In this document: positions 42,401-52,500 of the stretch, piece after piece | How positions within the stretch are numbered: the stretch's first letter is position 1 | Layout: each line of letters starts with the position of its first letter | NCBI RefSeq assembly: GCF_011392075.1 | Contig: NZ_JAAJBV010000004.1 | Location: forward strand, 186,001-250,000 | Origin: Flavobacterium celericrescens | GTDB lineage: Bacteria; Bacteroidota; Bacteroidia; Flavobacteriales; Flavobacteriaceae | Direction of reading: 5' to 3' | Length of the DNA: 64,000 nucleotides | The notes under the pieces: generated by a model | The model's database searches: none | Seen by the model: only the letters and a program-made list of their open reading frames with translations | Told to the model about the DNA's origin: nothing | Program-made: the position numbers and the translations under genes

Positions 42401-44782
42401 TGGGCCAGGACATGTTGCGGCTATTACATTGATGGTGTAGTCTTCGTAAGTTCCGTATGAACCTGTATAACAAGGTGTCGGTGGTCCAAAATCAACGCCG
42501 CCTATTCTTAATCTGTGATTTCCTAATATTGCTGTAGCAGGAATTTGAAAACTTCCTGTTAAAATACCAGGATTTGTTGATGGTGATGTTCCACTGAACA
42601 TTAGTTCTCCAGTATCATCAAAATCTAAGTCGTTATTCCAGTCAATCCAAATAATTGCGTCGTACCCAAATCCTGATGTTGAAAATCTGATGCTAAATGG
42701 AATAGTTTCTCCTTGAGAACCAGTTGTACTCATAGCAGAATAATTTCCATAATTTCCAGCTTCAGCACCAGTATTATTATTTATTGTTCCCATTGTTACA
42801 TTTGTAATCCCTGTACCGTCAACACTTGTTGGTGCAGGAACACAATATCCAGTTGTTGCACTACCAGTTGTATAGCTTGAAGAACATCCATTATTAGCTC
42901 TAATTCTATAATAATAAATAGTATTAGCAGCTAAACCAGTTAAATTATATGTTACAGTTGGGTCATTAATTGTAAATGGTGAACCAGCAACATTAGCTGT
43001 AAAACCAGCATCAGTTGTGACTTGTAATGTGTATGTTACTGCATTACTACCTCCTCCAATTGAAGATGGCCAAGTAAAATTAATGCTATTAAGTGTAGAG
43101 CTAGTTGATATAGGACTTGGTGCAGCAGGACATGTTACGGCATTACCAGTTAATGGACCTCCAGCGTTGTATAAAGGGCCTCCTGTACAGCCAGCATTGT
43201 TAAATGCATAGATGTAATAGTAGTAATGAGTATTTCCTGTTAATCCAGTTCCTGTTATTGATGTAGACGCTCCACTTTGTACAAATGTAAGTCCAGCTCC
43301 TAGAGTAGCAATATTTCCAGCATTATAAATAGTTCCATTTACAGGATGAGTAGGTGGGGTAGCTGAAGTTGACTGAATTACTAAGTAGCTATCTGCAGTT
43401 CCAGAAAAAGTTGCTGGAAAAGAAGTAGAGGTAATTGTTCCTGGGGTAAAACCATTTGCTTGTGCTCCAGGGGTTGTGCATGGACCAGGTGAAGTTGCGC
43501 AAATACCAAATGTACCTGGATTGTCGTTTGAATATTCCCAAAAACGTACATAAATTGTTGTTCCAGGAGTTAAGCCTGTTCTAGTTATACTAGACATTAG
43601 GCCATTAGCACTATCATCATCGTCACATTCTAATAGAGATAAAGCGCCGCATGTTCCGGTATACCAAGCCATTCCGCTATCAGTCATTCCGCCAGTTTGT
43701 GTGTCAACAGTAACTTCCCCGTTTGCAGGGACAAGAAAACTAAACCATACATCACCACCAGAATAACTAGCACAGCCTGGAACAGGAGGTGTAGAAGGTG
43801 TTGTAGAAGCGGTTGCTCCTGCTGTAGTATAATTTGAGTATGAACAGCTAGTGTTTAGTGTTAAAGGAATAGCATTGTTACAATCATCATTTGATGGTGC
43901 AACTATTGGACAACCTATGGTAAAACTAATGTTTCCACCAGCGGTACTTTCAGGATCTAATAATAAATAATATTGAACTCCTCCAGTTAGCGTAAATGAA
44001 GGACTGTTTGATGCGCCACTTAAATCATCAATACATGTCCACCCAGCGGCAGCACATCCAGATGCTACAGTTCTAAATTGATAATCTATATAAGCAAATG
44101 AACTAGCTTGTTGAATAGTGTATGCGCCAGTTGTGGCAGGTGTAAAAGTAAATACTCTTTCAATACCACCTGTTGTAAAACCACAAGCTGAGGTTCCAAA
44201 ACTTCCTGTTCCAGCAGCAATAGTGGTGTTTACAAGAGTTCCACATGAGGCTATGTTGGTAGCGGAAGCACATGGAGATACTACAGCAGTAACAGAAACT
44301 GCATTTAAATTCATATTATTGGCAGATGAGTTTACTACTCTAATATAATATGTGTTTGTTGGTGTAAGACCAGTTAAATTCATTGTTTCAGTTTGTCCGC
44401 CAGCTACTGTATTAGTGTTTGCGCAACTTATTTGTGTCAAGCCAGCACATGTGCCAGAATAAGCATACAATACAAGTTGTCTATTATTTGAAACAACTGT
44501 AACGGTAGCATCTGTGGTTGTTGCAACGAAACGATACCAACCATCTCTAGAGACACCACCGCCAGCACAAGCTGCTGCAACCGGATCATTAACAGTTGCG
44601 TCAGTAATAGTTCCAGTGATAGGGGCTGCATTAACGGTTAAAAGAGTTGCTCCTGCACAATTTGCGCTTTGAGCAAATAAATCATTTGTGTAAAAAACAA
44701 AAGCAAAAAGAAGAGAGAATAATTTGATGCTTTTTGCAAAAGAGAATGTAGGAAAAATGCATCCTAAAGGATTCTTTTTCAT
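39431..44782 (-). CDS. Giant T9SS type A cargo protein with PPC, FN3 and GEVED domains
   Basis: A 1783-aa secreted protein. The ATG at 44782 is preferred because a strong promoter lies at 44816-44845, above it and below an alternative ATG at 44848. It gives a long signal peptide ending NDLFAQ. Order of modules: three or so PPC-like beta domains (Cys-rich, 'DGWYRFVATTTDATVTVVSN'), FN3-like domains ('ITWT.A.P....YYLTTSATI'), a GEVED domain ('IIWIDWNNDLDFDDTGELMF'), a nidogen-like region ('IFGAFHDIDPGISGEVGWEL'), a second Ig-like stretch and the block shared with the next two genes (about 41155 to 39431). The end has the type A sorting signal 'IRVFDVLGRLLADYPE' and NKKIIY. Likely a surface adhesin or matrix protein. 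Confidence 0.9.
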   Translation of the reverse strand: MKKNPLGCIFPTFSFAKSIKLFSLLFAFVFYTNDLFAQSANCAGATLLTVNAAPITGTITDATVNDPVAAACAGGGVSRDGWYRFVATTTDATVTVVSNNRQLVLYAYSGTCAGLTQISCANTNTVAGGQTETMNLTGLTPTNTYYIRVVNSSANNMNLNAVSVTAVVSPCASATNIASCGTLVNTTIAAGTGSFGTSACGFTTGGIERVFTFTPATTGAYTIQQASSFAYIDYQFRTVASGCAAAGWTCIDDLSGASNSPSFTLTGGVQYYLLLDPESTAGGNISFTIGCPIVAPSNDDCNNAIPLTLNTSCSYSNYTTAGATASTTPSTPPVPGCASYSGGDVWFSFLVPANGEVTVDTQTGGMTDSGMAWYTGTCGALSLLECDDDDSANGLMSSITRTGLTPGTTIYVRFWEYSNDNPGTFGICATSPGPCTTPGAQANGFTPGTITSTSFPATFSGTADSYLVIQSTSATPPTHPVNGTIYNAGNIATLGAGLTFVQSGASTSITGTGLTGNTHYYYYIYAFNNAGCTGGPLYNAGGPLTGNAVTCPAAPSPISTSSTLNSINFTWPSSIGGGSNAVTYTLQVTTDAGFTANVAGSPFTINDPTVTYNLTGLAANTIYYYRIRANNGCSSSYTTGSATTGYCVPAPTSVDGTGITNVTMGTINNNTGAEAGNYGNYSAMSTTGSQGETIPFSIRFSTSGFGYDAIIWIDWNNDLDFDDTGELMFSGTSPSTNPGILTGSFQIPATAILGNHRLRIGGVDFGPPTPCYTGSYGTYEDYTINVIAATCPGPSNITVNLTSQTTATINWTAATPAPSNGYQYYLTTSATIPNGATIPTGSVGAGVTTLNLTGLTIGATYYIWIRSNCGGTQGFWIGTSFVAPTCLIGNSTGTSSLGCPSVVGGGLGLSGADHAAISCTAASTCVDLEATYLNLGNTTSYTVESITYAPPYQFGCLKNPVSVNIDDRWSPVVNLPFDFCFYGNTYNQCLIGSNGIITFDLVGNTPEGYCGYSFADNLPQVGHSSLVENSIFGAFHDIDPGISGEVGWELITLNSGCRALVASWSDVPMFSSTCNSQLYTGMIVLYENTNVIEVYLEEKNTCASWNGGNAVVGIQNATGTTAVVAPNRNGLDADWTVTNEAWRFVPAGASITTLAWHEGSGTSGPVLGTSDIITVCPGATTTYTAEITYTLCDGTTLVETDETTVTVTGSKVWDGSVNSQWNNANNWTPVGVPTAADCVLIPPTANNPIISGASYNGLGLNLTIQNGATLTVNPTNNVTITDWVNINAGGNLQLDNTSSLIQVNNNPNTGIMHMDRTVSIRKQDYVYWSSPVSSFASSAISPGTSAGYIYKWIPTIGANTNGFGNWTYGSENMVIGKGYIVRGPNAYTNTLTPFTATFIGTPNNGIITTPILRGTYNGANYSTGVSTTLGTSYDDNWNLIGNPYPSAVNAINFLTTNTNIDGFIKIWTHGTLPSNAIADPFYNNYVYNYTPADYITYNITGTSSGPGVFGGNIAAGQGFFVSMLHTSVATSENVTFNNSMRNSTNNNSQFFKNTTTSDDNNGRIWLDLIAADGSNVRNLIGYVDGASNNRDRLYDAITDVKLNLNLYSKIGDEPMTIQGRTLPFDELDLVPMGIKVPQTGNYSIGIGTVDGFFTNTNQNIYLEDLDTNIIHDLRQNPYTFSAIAGDDPDRFILRYTNNTLGNDDITNEEANVWAISSEILSIKSTKNTIKSIRVFDVLGRLLADYPEVNGYEIPLTKIQKNKVALIIQVTLSNGTIVNKKIIY

Positions 44783-44815
44783 AGTTTTATAGTTAGGGGT
44801 TAATAGAATTTTACA

Positions 44816-44845
44816 CAAATATATTTTTTTTTGTTTAAATAGCAA
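44816..44845 (-). promoter_or_regulatory. Promoter of the 1783-aa T9SS gene
   Basis: On the minus strand TTG (44843-44845), 19-base spacer, TATATTTG (44816-44823): a full consensus match, with a leader of about 30 bases to the ATG at 44782. It decides the start codon choice. Confidence 0.65.
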
Positions 44846-44957
44846 CAAAAAATTAATAATTTGTTAAAAAAACATTATTTTGTTGATAACTTCATTGTAA
44901 ATTATCATTATAATTTTACTTAGTGGAATTTTAATAGCTTTTTGTTGTTGATAAAAT

Positions 44958-44996
44958 AATAAGTAAAGGCTAACTTTTGGTTAGCCTTTACTTAAA
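44958..44996 (-). terminator. Terminator of the 1417-aa T9SS gene
   Basis: Stem AAGTAAAGGCTAAC / GTTAGCCTTTACTT with a short loop, followed on the minus strand by TATTATTTTA; 18 bases past the stop at 45014. Confidence 0.75.
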
Positions 44997-45013
44997 CTTT
45001 TGGAGCTTATTAC

Positions 45014-48000
45014 TTAATATATTATTTTATATGTTTTTGTATAACCATTTTCTAACATTACTTTTACTAATAAAGCGTTTTGTGTAGGTTTTACATTTTG
45101 TGCAATGAAAGAATTATTGTTGATGTCATTGATGTTTATAATTTCTCTTCCTAATAAATCAAATATCTGAACAGATTTAATATTTTCAATTGATGATTCA
45201 ATATTGATGTTTTCGTTTGTGAATACAGTTATTGAATTATTGTTTTCAAAGTCGTTATTTCCTAACGCACTATTTGTGTAAGTCAATATAAATCTATTTT
45301 CGTCTGTTCCAGTAGTTGCAGTAAAACTATATGGGGCAATTCGTAAATCATGTGTTATGCCTAAAGTGTTATCTTTTAGAAAAATATTTTGATTTGCGTC
45401 TGAAAATAAGCCATCAGCAGAAGCAATTGCTATAGTGTATACTCCATTTTGAGGTATAGTTACACCTAAAGCTACTTGATCGTCAGTGTTAAATGGCAAA
45501 CTTCTTCCTTGAATACTTAATTGATTGGTACTTTCTAGAGAATAAAGTTCAAAATTTGATTTAACACCTAATGCTGGAGCATCGTACAATCTATCTGTAG
45601 CGTTCGTAGCATTTGTAGCATAACCAACTAGTGTTCTACTAGCTGAATTAGATGGACTTATTAAGTCTAGCCAAATTCGGTTTTTTTCCTCTACAATAGT
45701 GGAATTTGCAGTTGAATTTTTGTAAAATAAATCGTTTCTATAACCATTATTTCTCATAGTATTATTGAAAACTATATTTTCGGTTGTTGCTGTTGAGGTG
45801 TGATTCATTAATACGAAGAAACCTTGTCCAGCAGCAATATTACCATCAAAACCAGGGGTTATTGCACCCATAAGATTGTATGTTACATAATCTGCAACTG
45901 AATAATTCATAGCAAAGTTGTTGTAAAATGGATCTGTATTAATTGCTGATGGGGCAGTTCCGTGTGACCATAGTTTTATAAATCCTGCAATGTTTGTATT
46001 TGTGGTTAAAAAACTATCTGCATTTACAGCTGATGGATATGGATTTCCAATTAAATTCCAGTTGTCATCATCTTTTGTAGCTGCAGTTCCAGAAACACCT
46101 GTTGCATAATTAGTACCATTATAAACACCTCTGCTAATTTGCATATTAATGTTTCCATTGTTTGGAATTCCAACAAAATTAGCTGTAAAGTTTTGAAGGG
46201 TATTATTGAATGAATCGGGGCCTCTTACAATATATCCTTTTCCTAAAACCATTGTTTCATTAGCGCCTGCCCAATTTCCCCATCCATTTGTGTTAGAAGA
46301 AATAGTTGGTGTCCATTTATATTTATAATTTGTAGTTCCCGGAGAAACAGCATTTAGACTAAAATTAGCAACAGGCGTTGACCAATATACATAATCCAAT
46401 TTTTTGATGTTTACATTTCTTTTCATTTCAATATTACCAATATTTGCAACATTGTTAATTTGAATTAAGCTAGCGCCATTTTGAATATCAAACATACCTC
46501 CAGGGCTTACTTCAACCCAATCGGTAACTGTAATTGTGTTTTTTGGCTCAAGTTGTAAGTTTCCGGTTGATTTTACTTGAACAGTTTTTGCAAAAGCATT
46601 ATAATTTGTTCCAATTATCCTAGAATTATTTGTTGCACTCGGAATTATTACGCAAGTTGAAGCATCTGGAACACCTATTGGTAGCCAATTGTTTGGATTG
46701 TTCCAGTCGCCGTTTGTTCCTCCTTTCCATATTTTCGATTTGTTGTCAATAGATATGTTTTGACTTACATTACATCCATTGGAAAGTGTAGCCGTTGCAG
46801 TAAAAGAAAAAGATTGTTCTTCTAATTGTGCTAAAGAAGGTTTTACATAAACAGTAGCTACAGGTGTTCCTGCGACATAAGGGGTTGTACAAGTTACATC
46901 TTGATACGCATTTACTGTTGTAGAGCTTGACCAATTGAAGGCTGTATTTAAAGGAGTGTTGCCATAAAGTTGAAAATCATCAATAGCTAAACCATCACAC
47001 CAAGCTCCATAATATTGTATTCTTACTTTGAAATTTGAATTGTTTATGTATGAATTTAAATTGTATGTTTTTTTTGTAAATCTTGTTCCATAACCAATAT
47101 CTGATAAATATTTGTCGATTTCTATCCATGTTGTTCCTCCATCTGTTGATACATCTACTGTTACATAGTCTAAAGTTGGATTAGCGTTATCAACATAATA
47201 TCTAGAATAAAAAATATTAAATGATAAAGTTAAATTTAGAAATGTATTTGTGTTTAAGTTTTGTGATATTAGTGCATTGTGTGTAGTATATGATCCAACA
47301 TCAGAAGTTGACATTGCAAATTTATTACCGCTCATGCCAGAAGCAATAGCTGGAAACCAAACCTGTTGAGCTGGAACAAAAGTACTTGTTTTAGTTTGCC
47401 ATTGTGTGATGGCATTTATTGTACTTGAGTTTGAGACAATGTTTTGATTTGTAAGTGTTCCTAAGCCTAATTCAAAATTTTCGTTAATTAGATAATTTTG
47501 CTGAACATCTCCTGATGCGGTTAATGATAAAACTTGATTTTCTCCACAGATTTCAGGAACTGAAGGTGTGAAACTAATTGTAGCAATAGGATTTATATTA
47601 GCAATAACTTTTTTTCGTTCTAATGATTCGCAACCATTATATGCACTAACCCAATAGGTTGTTGTAGTAGATAATGATGGTGTTGTCCAAGTTCCCGTGG
47701 TTGTAGTTGCTATAGCGGTACCTCCAGTTTCGTTTGCATACCATTTATATTGAGTTGGCGAACCTGATGCTACTGCATTTAATGTTACCGGTCCAGCGCC
47801 ACAATTTACTCCGTCTGTTACAGAAGTTATTATAGCTGAACAGCTTGCAACAACGGTAAAAATATAATCTTCTGTTTCTCCATAGTAATTTATATTCTGA
47901 CAAGAATCAAATGTGCTGATGGCATTTGTATCATAAGGATAGGTATTATCATCTTTATTGACTCTAATTCTAATTCTATAATTCCCTAATGCTTGATTGG

Positions 48001-49267
48001 CTGGAATTATAAAACCAAAAGTTGTTGAATATGTAGCTATTCCAGCTGTATTGTAAACAGTTTCATTTGTGTCAATAAAGTCACCATCTCTATTCCAGTC
48101 AACCCATGCTTTAACATATCCTCTGCTGCTCATTTGCATAGAAATATTTATCCCTTCTCCTTGCGCTTGTTTAGCAATATTAGATAAAGAAGTGAAATTT
48201 TGGTATCCTCTAGTTGGTGTTGTAGTATAAGTAGATGAGTTAGAAACGTCATTTAATGTTCCTACAAAACTGATATTGTTGAAATAGACTAAACTTTCAA
48301 AACCACTTCCTACACTTGGAGTGCAATATGTTGGTGTTATATTACAAGTTCTTGAGATTGTAAAGTTTCCTGTGCCTAAATCACCACTTGTATTTTCTGC
48401 TATATAAATATAGTATTGTGTGCCAGACACTGTTGTAAAAGTATAAGTTTCTGCAATTCCGCCTCCATTTGCATCTTGACAGTTAATACTAGTTAAAGAA
48501 CCGCAACTTCCACTTGAGATTGACATTTCGATATTATATCCAGTTGATGGTGTTGTGGTAATCGTATTGATAGTGCCATCTCCTGTAAATGTGTACCAAA
48601 CACCATAATTACTCATTGAGCATCCTGTATTGTGTGTTTCGCTTACAGAGTTTAAAGTTGTTCCTGAAAGATTTGTAGTAGCACATGGTAAATTTGTTGC
48701 AGAAGAGCAGGCGTCATTTACCGGTGGAATAGGAGAGTAGATACATATTGTACCATACATACTTAAATCACTTATATATCTTTGGATTCTAATTCTGTAT
48801 TTGGTTCCTATTGTTGTTGCATAAGTAATAGTTTCTGCTTGTGCACCTCCATAAGAATCTGCACAACTTAAAGCTGTCATAGCAGTACTACAACTTCCTG
48901 AAAAAAGCGTCAGCACTGGGTCTTCTAGTGCAGTAGGGGAATAAGTGATGATTGTAGAAGTGCTAGTTGCAATAAACCATCCCCATGCATCATCTACATC
49001 AGAAGCATTACATCCTGAAGCACTGTTCCAATAATCTGTGTCGTTTGTAGAATTGAATACCGTAGCAGAACAACTTGAACCAACAATTAATTGTCCGGAC
49101 AAATTATCATCGCAATCATTACTCTGGCTATATATGTTTTGATAGCCGCATAGTAAAATAAAAATCAAAAAAACTTTTTTGATGATTAAGCTACTTTTTA
49201 AACAAAATTCTTTTTCGTTCTTTTTTAGCAAAAAAGAACAAGTTTGAAAAATACAATTTTTTCTCAT
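45014..49267 (-). CDS. Giant T9SS type A cargo protein with PPC, GEVED and jelly-roll domains
   Basis: A 1417-aa secreted protein. The only in-frame ATG near the start gives a long n-region before the signal segment 'KKVFLIFILLCGYQNIYSQ'. Modules: two PPC-like domains ('YGVWYTFTGDGTINTITTTP'), a GEVED domain ('YVKAWVDWNRDGDFIDTNE'), an Ig-like segment ('QYKWYANETGGTAIATTTTG'), a MAM-like jelly roll ending 'WCDGLAIDDFQLYG', then the shared C-terminal block (about 46735 to 45014) and the type A sorting end 'VQIFDLLGREIININD' with KTYKIIY. It is closely related to its upstream neighbour over the last 570 aa, while its N-terminal half differs. Confidence 0.9.
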   Translation of the reverse strand: MRKNCIFQTCSFLLKKNEKEFCLKSSLIIKKVFLIFILLCGYQNIYSQSNDCDDNLSGQLIVGSSCSATVFNSTNDTDYWNSASGCNASDVDDAWGWFIATSTSTIITYSPTALEDPVLTLFSGSCSTAMTALSCADSYGGAQAETITYATTIGTKYRIRIQRYISDLSMYGTICIYSPIPPVNDACSSATNLPCATTNLSGTTLNSVSETHNTGCSMSNYGVWYTFTGDGTINTITTTPSTGYNIEMSISSGSCGSLTSINCQDANGGGIAETYTFTTVSGTQYYIYIAENTSGDLGTGNFTISRTCNITPTYCTPSVGSGFESLVYFNNISFVGTLNDVSNSSTYTTTPTRGYQNFTSLSNIAKQAQGEGINISMQMSSRGYVKAWVDWNRDGDFIDTNETVYNTAGIATYSTTFGFIIPANQALGNYRIRIRVNKDDNTYPYDTNAISTFDSCQNINYYGETEDYIFTVVASCSAIITSVTDGVNCGAGPVTLNAVASGSPTQYKWYANETGGTAIATTTTGTWTTPSLSTTTTYWVSAYNGCESLERKKVIANINPIATISFTPSVPEICGENQVLSLTASGDVQQNYLINENFELGLGTLTNQNIVSNSSTINAITQWQTKTSTFVPAQQVWFPAIASGMSGNKFAMSTSDVGSYTTHNALISQNLNTNTFLNLTLSFNIFYSRYYVDNANPTLDYVTVDVSTDGGTTWIEIDKYLSDIGYGTRFTKKTYNLNSYINNSNFKVRIQYYGAWCDGLAIDDFQLYGNTPLNTAFNWSSSTTVNAYQDVTCTTPYVAGTPVATVYVKPSLAQLEEQSFSFTATATLSNGCNVSQNISIDNKSKIWKGGTNGDWNNPNNWLPIGVPDASTCVIIPSATNNSRIIGTNYNAFAKTVQVKSTGNLQLEPKNTITVTDWVEVSPGGMFDIQNGASLIQINNVANIGNIEMKRNVNIKKLDYVYWSTPVANFSLNAVSPGTTNYKYKWTPTISSNTNGWGNWAGANETMVLGKGYIVRGPDSFNNTLQNFTANFVGIPNNGNINMQISRGVYNGTNYATGVSGTAATKDDDNWNLIGNPYPSAVNADSFLTTNTNIAGFIKLWSHGTAPSAINTDPFYNNFAMNYSVADYVTYNLMGAITPGFDGNIAAGQGFFVLMNHTSTATTENIVFNNTMRNNGYRNDLFYKNSTANSTIVEEKNRIWLDLISPSNSASRTLVGYATNATNATDRLYDAPALGVKSNFELYSLESTNQLSIQGRSLPFNTDDQVALGVTIPQNGVYTIAIASADGLFSDANQNIFLKDNTLGITHDLRIAPYSFTATTGTDENRFILTYTNSALGNNDFENNNSITVFTNENINIESSIENIKSVQIFDLLGREIININDINNNSFIAQNVKPTQNALLVKVMLENGYTKTYKIIY

Positions 49268-49440
49268 TAATACTATAAATTTAATTTAGATTAAAGATAT
49301 AGTCGAGGGGGTTTTATTTTTGGGACTGCGAAAGTAGAATTAAAAAAATAGTATTAAGTTAATTAATCGTTAAAATGTCTAAAAAATCGATAAAAAACAT
49401 TTTTATAATATATTATTTATCAATTTATTACAAAAAAAAC

Positions 49441-49539
49441 TCAAAAATTTGGTCTGAATGATTTAAAAAAGTTTCAAAAATTTAGTCTGAATGAATTTAA
49501 AAAAACTCAAAAATTTAGTCTGGATGAGTTAAAAAAAGA
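49441..49539. repeat. Three tandem 33-bp units
   Basis: TCAAAAATTT begins at 49441, 49474 and 49507, exactly 33 bases apart, each followed by (A/G)GTCTGAATGA or a one-base variant and an A-run. The three units differ at a few positions. There are no spacers, so it is not a CRISPR. It lies upstream of the 1417-aa gene on the minus strand. Confidence 0.88.
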
Positions 49540-49576
49540 AAGGCAACTTGTAAAATTGCCCTTCTTTTTTAAAAAT
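49529..49576 (-). terminator. Terminator of the 1982-aa T9SS gene
   Basis: Stem AAAGAAAGGCAA / TTGCCCTTCTTT (one mismatch) with a T-run on the minus strand, immediately past the stop at 49588. Its A-rich foot overlaps the third 33-bp unit. Confidence 0.7.
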
Positions 49577-49587
49577 TATGTTATGTG

Positions 49588-52500
49588 TTAGTATATAACT
49601 TTGTAAGTTTTAGTATTACCATTTTCTAAAGTTATTTTTACTAATAATGCACTTTGAGTTGGTTTTACATTTTGAGTAGTAAATGTACTGCTGTTAACAT
49701 TGTTAAATGTAGCAATATCTCGTCCTAACAAATCAAAAATTTGAACTGATTTAATGTTTTCAATTGAGGAATTTACATTAATATTAGAATTTGTAAAAAC
49801 TGTTATTGAATTATTATTTTCAAAATCTTCATTGCCTAAGACAGTATTTGTATATCTAAGTACAAATCTACTTTCATTTGTTCCAACAGTTCCAGTGAAA
49901 CTATATGGAGCAGTTCGTAAATCATGTATTATTCCTAAGGTTGTATCTTCTAAATAAATTGGTTGGCTTGAATTTGCAAATATTCCATCTGTTGTTCCAA
50001 TAGCAATAGTATAAATTCCATTTTGAGGAATTGTAATACCTAATGGAACTTGATCATTTGTGTCAAATGGCAAGCTTCTACCTTGTATGCTTAACTGATT
50101 TGTACCAGTCTTAGAGAATAATTCAAATGTTGATTTCACTCCTAATGCTGGTGCGTCATATAGCCTATCTAATGTGTTAGTTGCTCCATTAGCATATCCA
50201 ACAAGTGTTCTACTAGCGGAATTAGTTGGACTAACTAAATCTAACCAAATTCTACTTTTTTCTTCAGGTGCATTTGTAGTGGTGTTTGAATTTTTGAAGA
50301 ACAAATCATTTCTATAACCATTACTTCTCATAGAGTTGTTGAAAGTTACGTTTTCAGTTGTAGCAGAAGAGCTATGATTCATTAATACAAAGAAACCTTG
50401 ACCTGCTCCAATGTTTCCATCAAATCCTGGAGTGATTGGACCTAAAAAATTGTAAGTTACATAGTCAGCAACAGTGTAATTTTGAGCATAATTGTTATAA
50501 AATGGATCAATTGTTACTGCAGAAGGTAATGTTCCATGTGACCATAGTTTAATAAAACCTCCAATATTAGTATTTAATGTTAAAAAAGCATTTGCATTTA
50601 AAGCTGATGGATAAGGATTCCCAATTAAATTCCAGTTATCATCATCTCTTGTGGCTGGAGTAGCAGATACGCCAGTTGCATAGTTGACGCCATCATATGT
50701 TCCTCTACTTACAGGTTGTGTTATATTTCCATTATTTGGAACACCAACAAAATTTGCTGTATAATTTGATAAAGTTGAAGTATATGCATCAGGACCTCTA
50801 ACAATATATCCTTTTCCTAAAACCATTGTTTCATTTGCTCCAGCCCAATTTCCAAAACCGTTTATATTAGCACCAATGGTTGGTGTCCATTTGTATTTAT
50901 TACCAGTTGTGCCCGGCGAAACACTACTTAGAGCAAAATTAGCTACTGGAGATGCCCAATACACATAATCTAATTTTCGAATGTTAACATTACGTTTCAA
51001 TGAAATTGTACCCGTATTAGCTACATTGTTGACTTGAATTAAACTACCACTATTTTCAATGTTAAATGTACCTCCAGCGTCAACGGTAACTTCGTCTGTA
51101 ACTGTTAGTGTGTTATTAGGTTGTATTTCTAATAGTCCAGAAGGTCTTACAGTAACAATTTTTGCTAATGCATCATTACCAGCATTGTTAATATTTGCAT
51201 CAAAGGTACCATCGTAAACATAAACACAAGTATTTGCATCAGGCACGCCAACAGGAGACCAGTTGTTTGCATTGTACCAATCATTACTAGTGCCACCAAT
51301 CCATAATTTTGTTTTATTTGTAATATTTATAAATTCAGAAATTGGACAACCGTTTCCAAGTGTGGCGTTAGCAGTAAATGACCATGATGGAGCAGCTAAT
51401 TGTAATGCCGTTGGTCTAACATATACAGTTGTAACACTTTGCGCAACATATGGAATGGTGCAACCAGCATCAATAAAAGCATCAACAGTTCCTCCAGACC
51501 AAGTAAATGTAGTATTTAAAGGTCTTTTACCATACACTTGAATATCATCAATTGCCCAACCATTTGCCCAAGATGAACCTCCGGCTAAATAATATCTAAA
51601 ACGTATCATAAGTGATGGCTGACCTGCATAAGCAGTTAAATCAATATTGACATTTGTAAATTGTCCTGCATAACCTTGGTTTGATGTATATTGTGCTAGT
51701 GTTGTTGGCCATGTTGCTCCGCCATCAATTGAAATATCTACATAGGCAAATTGTACAGGTTCACCTGGATAATATGAAAAATGATGTCTAAAACTTAGGA
51801 ATAAATCTGAGTATGTACTAGCATCTAATATTGCAGTTCTTAGATGAGTTTCTTTTGGTGTTGGTGCAGCAAAATCTGAATTTGCTAACGCAAAGTTATT
51901 ACCTATTGCTCTAGATGTGATTGCTGGTTTCCAAACCAAACCAACAGGAACATAAGGGCTTACACGACTAGTCCATTGTGTATTAGCATCGGCTGAAATA
52001 TTTAAGCGATTTAAAGATCCTAAACTACTACTTTCAAAATCTTCATTTACCAAATAATCAATTACTTCATCACCACCAGCAGTTATTTGTACAATATTGT
52101 TTTCTCCACATACTTCAGGTACAGAAGGTGTTACTATGATGTTTGATGTTGGATTAATAGTTGCAATAATTTCTTCTCTATACCATGATTCACAAGTACC
52201 GTTCCATGCAGTAACATAATATTTTGTAGTAGTTGTTAAAAATGGTGTAGTCCAATTAGTGATACCAGGAACTGCTGCTTGAGTTCCAATTAGTGTTCCA
52301 CCATATAACGAATCATAAAATCTAAATTGAGTTACACCTGGAGTTCCTTCTACGCCTAATACAACGGTACCATTATCACATCTACTTCCATCATATAAGG
52401 CGTTAGGTTTTGCAGCACAATCAGCTACAACAACTAAACGATAATCTTCTGTTTCACCAGTTGTATAGTTTCCACAAGGTGTTATTGTTGGTGAATCTTC

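Larger units (their letters stand above)
49268..49587. other. Intergenic region between two T9SS genes
   Basis: A 320-bp AT-rich stretch without a gene. It holds a near-consensus -7 box on the minus strand (TACTTTCG, 49329-49336) for the 1417-aa gene, three 33-bp repeats (49441-49539) and the terminator of the 1982-aa gene (49531-49575). Confidence 0.7.

Noticed and set aside
42900..44650. Plus-strand frames opposite the 1783-aa gene
   Set aside because: Short, low-complexity translations antisense to conserved PPC and FN3 modules, with no start signals.
49441..49539. CRISPR-like array
   Set aside because: The 33-bp units are contiguous, with no unique spacers, only three copies and no cas genes.
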